Assembly (NCBI GenBank): GCA_016198545.1
Contig: JACQIJ010000032.1
Span: 1 to 8,516 of the forward strand
Reading direction: 5' to 3'
Length of the DNA: 8,516 nucleotides
From: Pseudomonadota bacterium
GTDB taxonomy: Bacteria; Pseudomonadota; Alphaproteobacteria; Micavibrionales; Micavibrionaceae
The notes below the pieces were generated by a model. That model worked only from the letters and a program-made list of their open reading frames with translations, was not told the origin of the DNA and did no database searches. Of the stretch, positions 4,985 through 8,516 are shown piece after piece (positions within the stretch are counted from its first letter, which is position 1; every line of letters starts with the position of its first letter). The translations under genes and the position numbers were made by a program.

Positions 4985-6817
4985 ATGTGCGGGATCATCG
5001 GAATACTGGCTGAAAAAGACGTGCCCCCCCTCCTGGTCGAGGGGCTGAAACGGCTGGAATACCGCGGCTATGACAGTGCGGGCATCGCCACGCTGCACGA
5101 CGGGAAGATTGCCCGCTGCCGCGCCGAAGGAAAGCTCGCAAACCTCGAACAAAAGCTTGCGAAAGCGCCGCTGCGCGGCAATGCGGGCATCGGCCACACG
5201 CGCTGGGCGACGCACGGGCGCGCCTCCGAAAACAACGCGCACCCGCACGCGACCGATCGCGTCGCCGTCGTCCATAACGGCATCATAGAGAATTACGCGG
5301 AACTGAAGGCGGAGCTGGAGAAGCTGCAATGCCGCTTCGAAACTGATACCGACACTGAAGTGATCGCGCATCTGGTCACCCACCATCTGAAGCAGGGGAT
5401 GCAGCCGGGGGATGCGGCAAATGCTGCGTTTGCGCGGCTGCAGGGCGCATTCGCCGTGGTGATGATTTTCACGGGCGAGCAAAATCTTCTCGTCGGCGCG
5501 CGCCAAGGAACGCCGCTCGCCGTCGGCTACGGCGACAGGGAAATGTATCTGGCCTCCGATTCTTATGCGCTGGCCCCGCTGACGCGAAAAATCTGTTTTC
5601 TCGAGGACGGCGACCGCGTGCACATCACCCGCGAGGGCGCGTCGATTTATACCAACGACAACAAGCCTGTCGTGCGGCCCGTCCGCATCACGGCGCAATC
5701 GGGCGCGACGACCGGCAAGGGCGCGTACCGCCACTTCATGCTGAAGGAAATTCATGAGCAGGCCTCCGTCATAGGAGATACGCTGAATTCCTTCATCAAC
5801 CCGGCCACGGGTCATGTCAGCATTCCCGAATCCGCGCTGGAGGCATTAGCGAACGCGCCGCGCCTGACGATGATAGGCTGCGGCACGGCCTATTACGCCG
5901 CGCTGACCGCGCGCTACTGGTTCGAGCAGATCGCAGGCATCCCGTGCGATGTCGATATCGCGTCCGAATTCCGCTACCGGCAGCCGCCGCTGTCCGCGGG
6001 CGGGGCGGCGCTCTTTGTTTCGCAATCGGGGGAAACGCTCGATACGCTGGAGGCGCTGCGCTACTGCAAAAAACAAAAACAGAAAACGATTTCCATCATC
6101 AACACCGTCGAAAGCACCATCGAGCGCGAATCCGATATCGTGCTGCATACGCTGGCGGGGCCGGAAATCGGCGTGGCCTCGACCAAGGCGTTTACGACCC
6201 AGATAACGACGCTGGCCTGCCTCGCGCTCGCCGCCGCACGCAAACGCGGAAAAATCGGCGCGGAGAAGGAGCAGGAACTCTCCGATGCCCTGCGCCATGT
6301 CCCGGCGCAGGTTGCGGAATTGCTGGCGGGCACGGAAGGCGCGGTCGAATCCATCGCGCGGGAGATTTTCGAATGCCGCGACATGCTTTATATCGGACGC
6401 GGATTGCTTTACCCGATTGCGCTCGAAGGTTCCCTCAAACTGAAGGAAGTCTCCTACATCCACGCCGAAGGCTACGCGGCGGGCGAGCTGAAACACGGGC
6501 CCATTGCCCTTATCGACGAAAACATGCCGCTCGTCGTGCTCGCGCCCGGAAACGACCCGTTGTTCGAAAAAACCGCATCGAATTTGCAGGAAAACGCCGC
6601 GCGCGGCGCAAAAATCCTTCTGATTACCGACAAGGCCGGCCATGAAAGGCTGAAAGACCATGTGAAATACGCCGTCGCGCTGAACGACGTTCATCCGTTC
6701 ACCGCGCCTATACTCTATGTCATCCCGGTGCAGCTTCTGGCCTATTACGTCGCCGTGGCCAAGGGCACGGATGTCGACATGCCGCGCAACCTCGCCAAGG
6801 CCGTCACGGTCGAATAA
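4985..6817 (+). CDS. glmS: Glutamine--fructose-6-phosphate aminotransferase (isomerizing) GlmS
   Basis: Cytosolic enzyme making glucosamine 6-phosphate from fructose 6-phosphate and glutamine, the committed step of the amino-sugar pathway. At 610 residues it matches the E. coli enzyme (609). The N-terminal class II glutaminase domain (1 to about 240) begins MCGIIGI, exposing nucleophile Cys2 once Met is removed, with RLEYRGYDSAGIA (23-35), HTRWATHG (71-78), NAHPH (84-88) and VVHNGIIENY (95-104). The first SIS domain (about 290-425) carries IGCGTAYYA, SQSGETLDT (346-354) and STKAFTTQ (399-406). The second (about 460-600) carries GRGLLYPIALEGSLKLKE and the HAEGYAAGELKHGP sugar-site region. The C-terminus MPRNLAKAVTVE is canonical. 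The frame is open further upstream to 4826, inside glmU, but the catalytic Cys fixes the start at 4985. A GGAAGAAGG stretch at the end of glmU can act as ribosome binding site. No ribozyme-like leader is present. Confidence 0.98.
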   Translation: MCGIIGILAEKDVPPLLVEGLKRLEYRGYDSAGIATLHDGKIARCRAEGKLANLEQKLAKAPLRGNAGIGHTRWATHGRASENNAHPHATDRVAVVHNGIIENYAELKAELEKLQCRFETDTDTEVIAHLVTHHLKQGMQPGDAANAAFARLQGAFAVVMIFTGEQNLLVGARQGTPLAVGYGDREMYLASDSYALAPLTRKICFLEDGDRVHITREGASIYTNDNKPVVRPVRITAQSGATTGKGAYRHFMLKEIHEQASVIGDTLNSFINPATGHVSIPESALEALANAPRLTMIGCGTAYYAALTARYWFEQIAGIPCDVDIASEFRYRQPPLSAGGAALFVSQSGETLDTLEALRYCKKQKQKTISIINTVESTIERESDIVLHTLAGPEIGVASTKAFTTQITTLACLALAAARKRGKIGAEKEQELSDALRHVPAQVAELLAGTEGAVESIAREIFECRDMLYIGRGLLYPIALEGSLKLKEVSYIHAEGYAAGELKHGPIALIDENMPLVVLAPGNDPLFEKTASNLQENAARGAKILLITDKAGHERLKDHVKYAVALNDVHPFTAPILYVIPVQLLAYYVAVAKGTDVDMPRNLAKAVTVE

Positions 6818-6846
6818 GCCCGCTTCAATCCGTCATTGCCCTTTAC

Positions 6847-6935
6847 CGTCATTGCGAGCATCCGAAGGATGCGAAGCAATCCAGTCTTTTTAACAGGCTC
6901 TGGATTGCTTCGTCGCTGCGCTTCTCGCAATGACG
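6847..6935. repeat. REP/MITE-like intergenic palindrome (CGTCATTGCGAG type)
   Basis: An 89-bp imperfect inverted repeat between convergent glmS and the porin. The outer arms CGTCATTGCGAG (6847-6858) and CTCGCAATGACG (6924-6935) are perfect complements. Inner arms CGAAGCAATCCAG (6872-6884) and CTGGATTGCTTCG (6900-6912) are also perfect, around a short AT-rich loop. The left arm holds a further small hairpin, GCATCC-GAA-GGATGC (6858-6872). From general knowledge, palindromes of this sequence type recur in intergenic regions of many proteobacterial genomes as REP- or MITE-like elements without coding capacity. As RNA it would form a long stem protecting or terminating the glmS transcript. Copy number in this genome cannot be judged from one window. 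Confidence 0.8.
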
Positions 6936-6960
6936 AATTCTTAAATTCAAAGCAAAAAAG

Positions 6961-6986
6961 AAAAGGCGCGGAAAACCGCGCCTTTT
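6961..6986 (-). terminator. Rho-independent terminator of the porin gene
   Basis: A perfect 11-bp stem (AAAAGGCGCGG / CCGCGCCTTTT) with an AAAA loop in plus-strand reading. On the minus strand the stem is followed by CTTTTTTGC, a good U-tract, 24 nt past the porin stop codon. On the plus strand the stem ends in only four T residues, so it may also act weakly on the glmS transcript. Confidence 0.88.
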
Positions 6987-7010
6987 CGGAAATTTACAGG
7001 TATCAACCGA

Positions 7011-8204
7011 TTAGAAGTTGATGACCGTGCCCAACATAACGAACGTGGCGTCCGTTTCGTTGTCGCCCGGCGCCGCGATAAGAGCGCGCGGCATTTCGGT
7101 TTCAACGTAACCGACCGAACCGCGGAACGTCATGCCGGGGCCGTAGGTGTACGTGACACCGGCCATCCAGCGATCCGTTTCCATGTCGCCGGAATTGGCG
7201 GCCTGGCGGTGAGCGTCAAGCTCCTGCTCGTTGTCGTAGTACGACGCGCCGATTTTGAACGGGCCGGTCGTGTAGTCTGCGCCGACGACCCATACGGTTT
7301 CGTCAGCCGACAGATCGCGACCGTGATCGTCGTCCAGATAAGCGGCGCCGAGGCCAAACGCGCCCCAGTTCAGATCGATGCCCGCGTTCCAGACCGCGCG
7401 ATCATCCGTATCGGCTCCCACGACTTCGTCTTCCAGCGTGATATCGGCATAGCCGGCGCCGAGAGCGACGCCCACTTCGCCGAGCGTGCCTTCAAAGCGG
7501 CCTGCGACTTCCCATACTTCGCCGAAATCGCCTTCCGTGTCGTCGGAATTGATGCCGGCGAACGTGTTGACGCCCGATCCCAGATCAGGCGTATAGGACG
7601 CGCCGAACTGGAAGCCGTTGAACACTGGCGTCATGTAGGTCAGCTTGTTGTCCGAACGGGCAATGGCGTTGTCGTAGTCGAAACGGAAGTTCGCCGCCAA
7701 GCCGCCGGCGGCCGGCGCCAGAGCGCCAACGCTGGTGCGGGCGAATGTAACCGGCTGCACCTGCTGGCGCACGCCGTCGATTTCCGTATCGGCCGAAGGA
7801 GCGGCAACCTGCAGCAGGAATGCTGCGCCGTCTTCAGCGCCGAAATTCACGCGGCCCCATGCGCCGGAGAAGTAGGCGTAGGATTCCTCGATGTCGAATG
7901 TATCTCCTGCGCCGCCGGACGTGCCGTCAGCTTCGGCTTCCAGGTGGAAACCGACCGTCAGGCCGTTGTCGAGCGTGGTTTCGCCGGACATGTGGATTTC
8001 CGTTTCGCGCAGGATATCAAAATCGCGCACGTCTTCGATTTCGGCATCAGCGTCGAGGTTCGTGTTCTCATCCTGGTCGAGCCAGGTGACATAGCCTTTA
8101 AAGTGACCGCCGACGCCGAGCTTTATGCCGTCTGCGGCTTGTGCCGGCGCGCTGAAAGCAAAGCCCAGGGCGATGGCAGCTGTACCAACGAGTAGTTTCT
8201 TCAT
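7011..8204 (-). CDS. Outer-membrane porin (Porin_4-like, Gram-negative)
   Basis: A 397-residue protein predicted to form an outer-membrane beta-barrel (probably trimeric) for passive uptake of small solutes. Residues 1-23 form a signal peptide with a Lys-Lys n-region, hydrophobic core and AQA cleavage site before ADGIKLG. The mature part shows the family's strand patterns: KGYVTWLDQDEN, GETTLDNGLTVGFHLEAEAD, and EESYAYFSGAWGRVNFGAEDGAAF, which precedes the expected constriction-loop region. Repeated amphipathic strands follow (for example FKIGASYYDNEQ, RWMAGVTYTYG), ending in FVMLGTVINF with C-terminal Phe for BAM recognition. It is rich in Asp, Glu and Gly and lacks cysteine in the mature part. 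The ATG at 8204 is chosen because AGGAGG lies 9 nt upstream; ATGs at 8210 (spacing 3 nt) and 8228 are less suitable. It is a single-gene unit with its own terminator. Solute specificity cannot be told. Confidence 0.92.
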   Translation of the reverse strand: MKKLLVGTAAIALGFAFSAPAQAADGIKLGVGGHFKGYVTWLDQDENTNLDADAEIEDVRDFDILRETEIHMSGETTLDNGLTVGFHLEAEADGTSGGAGDTFDIEESYAYFSGAWGRVNFGAEDGAAFLLQVAAPSADTEIDGVRQQVQPVTFARTSVGALAPAAGGLAANFRFDYDNAIARSDNKLTYMTPVFNGFQFGASYTPDLGSGVNTFAGINSDDTEGDFGEVWEVAGRFEGTLGEVGVALGAGYADITLEDEVVGADTDDRAVWNAGIDLNWGAFGLGAAYLDDDHGRDLSADETVWVVGADYTTGPFKIGASYYDNEQELDAHRQAANSGDMETDRWMAGVTYTYGPGMTFRGSVGYVETEMPRALIAAPGDNETDATFVMLGTVINF

Positions 8205-8213
8205 GGTCATTAT

Positions 8214-8219
8214 CCTCCT
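8214..8219 (-). promoter_or_regulatory. Strong ribosome binding site of the porin gene
   Basis: A perfect AGGAGG on the minus strand, 9 nt before the ATG at 8204 and 3 nt before the ATG at 8210. This favours 8204 and suits an abundantly made outer-membrane protein. Confidence 0.8.
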
Positions 8220-8291
8220 AATTTTCACAACACTCAGGTTGACCAGTTTGGTTGAACAATTGATCCGGGATTGGACCGCATGTCATTGAGC

Positions 8292-8316
8292 GCCGCCCCC
8301 GAACCCGGGAAGCGGC
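8292..8316 (-). other. GC-rich hairpin in the probable porin mRNA leader
   Basis: GCCGC (8292-8296) pairs with GCGGC (8312-8316), and CCCG (8298-8301) with CGGG (8306-8309), separated by a small internal loop and closed by a four-base loop. If transcription starts from the promoter candidate just upstream (8324-8352), the hairpin lies at the very 5' end of the porin transcript, where such stems often stabilise mRNA. There is no U-tract on the minus strand, so it is not a terminator. Confidence 0.35.
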
Positions 8317-8323
8317 TGCCCCA

Positions 8324-8352
8324 AGTAAGCCCGTATTCGCTCCCCCGGTCAA
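8324..8352 (-). promoter_or_regulatory. Candidate promoter of the porin gene
   Basis: On the minus strand CTTGACC contains a -35-like TTGACC (8347-8352). It is followed after 17 nt by CTTACT (8324-8329) as a poor -10. The -35 is good and the spacing optimal, but the -10 is weak. It would give a leader of roughly 110 nt. A second -10-like TAAAAT at 8413-8418 has no matching -35. Confidence 0.3.
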
Positions 8353-8390
8353 GGCGACTTATTGCATCCGTGCCACAGTTTTCGTCCGAC

Positions 8391-8408
8391 TGTTGCCGTT
8401 TTGCAACA
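8391..8408. promoter_or_regulatory. Operator-like dyad TGTTGC-N6-GCAACA upstream of the porin
   Basis: Perfect 6-bp inverted arms separated by 6 bp, about 40 bp upstream of the porin -35 candidate and just downstream of the -10-like TAAAAT (8413-8418). The size and spacing suit a dimeric regulator, but no specific regulator is recognised. A short chance palindrome remains possible. Confidence 0.3.
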
Positions 8409-8445
8409 ATTTATTTTACTTAAAACATAATCCATCACCCCCGCC

Positions 8446-8473
8446 CGTCATGCCCGCGAAGGCGGGCATCCGG
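8446..8473. repeat. REP-like palindrome (GTCATGCCCGC type)
   Basis: ATGCCCGC (8450-8457), a GAAG loop and GCGGGCAT (8462-8469) form a perfect 8-bp stem, flanked by CGTC and CCGGC. From general knowledge, this is a common intergenic REP-type sequence in proteobacteria. It lies at the far upstream edge of the porin regulatory region and could mark the 3' end of a gene beyond the window. Confidence 0.6.
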
Positions 8474-8492
8474 CCTGCGATTGAAAATATTA

Positions 8493-8504
8493 GGGTCAGG
8501 ACCC
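8493..8504. repeat. Short palindrome GGGTCAGGACCC near window edge
   Basis: GGGTC and GACCC arms separated by AG, 23 bp after the preceding REP-like stem. Short GGGTCAG-type palindromes can flank REP elements and REP-associated transposase genes, but the window ends at 8516, so nothing further can be seen. The last bases contain no detectable gene. Confidence 0.3.
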
Positions 8505-8516
8505 CCCGTCTTGGGC

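Noticed and set aside
4012..4998. 328-codon minus-strand open frame opposite glmU
   Set aside because: It lies entirely antisense to the well-supported glmU and the glmS start; it is a codon-bias shadow with no recognisable domain.
4934..6694. Long minus-strand open frames (4934-5815, 5846-6694) opposite glmS
   Set aside because: Both mirror glmS codon periodicity and contain no coherent domain.
6836..7021. Short 61-codon frames over the palindrome and terminator (6836-7021 plus, 6745-6930 minus)
   Set aside because: They consist of repeat and terminator sequence and have no ribosome binding site or domain.
7209..8195. 328-codon plus-strand open frame opposite the porin
   Set aside because: Antisense shadow of a porin with clear signal peptide, ribosome binding site and terminator; no family features in the translation.
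1..8516. CRISPR array, tRNA/rRNA, prophage, toxin-antitoxin or defence genes
   Set aside because: No regularly spaced repeats, cloverleaf-like sequence or characteristic protein motifs were found on either strand.

Overview
This 8.5 kb window is a chromosomal segment of a Gram-negative bacterium, most likely an alphaproteobacterium, possibly Rhodospirillales-like or an uncultured relative. The grounds are: the glmU-glmS pair, a YdcH/DUF465 gene coupled to purE, a Porin_4-type outer-membrane porin ending in Phe, moderately GC-rich coding DNA, and an intergenic palindrome starting CGTCATTGCGAG. Lineage below class level cannot be fixed from sequence alone.

Layout. (1) 67-2188, minus strand: a compact operon-like block, a phosphofructokinase (GTG start, strong SD) followed 2 bp later by a two-TM bacterial PH-domain protein and, with a 4-bp overlap, by a second one. 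(2) 2189-2352: AT-rich divergent intergenic region with weak promoter candidates. (3) 2353-3059, plus strand: a DUF465 small protein overlapping purE. No purK follows. (4) 3064-3523 (or 3538), minus strand: two unrecognised small genes behind a near-consensus promoter; the second is a 54-residue single-TM protein whose stop lies only 4 bp from the purE stop. (5) 3643-6817, plus strand: glmU then glmS, 4 bp apart, the enzymes for UDP-GlcNAc synthesis (peptidoglycan and LPS precursor). (6) 6830-6986: a REP/MITE-like palindrome and a rho-independent terminator between convergent glmS and the porin. (7) 7011-8204, minus strand: porin with signal peptide and strong SD. (8) 8205-8516: porin leader and promoter region with a hairpin, a dyad, and further REP-like palindromes near the window edge.

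Most of the content is core metabolism and envelope biogenesis: fructose-6-phosphate is the shared substrate of phosphofructokinase and GlmS, though nothing shows the two loci are co-regulated. I see no defence system, prophage, insertion sequence with transposase, CRISPR or RNA gene. The points that deserve attention are the mixed ATP/PPi determinants of the phosphofructokinase, its operon with membrane PH-domain proteins, the uncharacterised two-gene minus-strand unit abutting purE, and the repeat elements.
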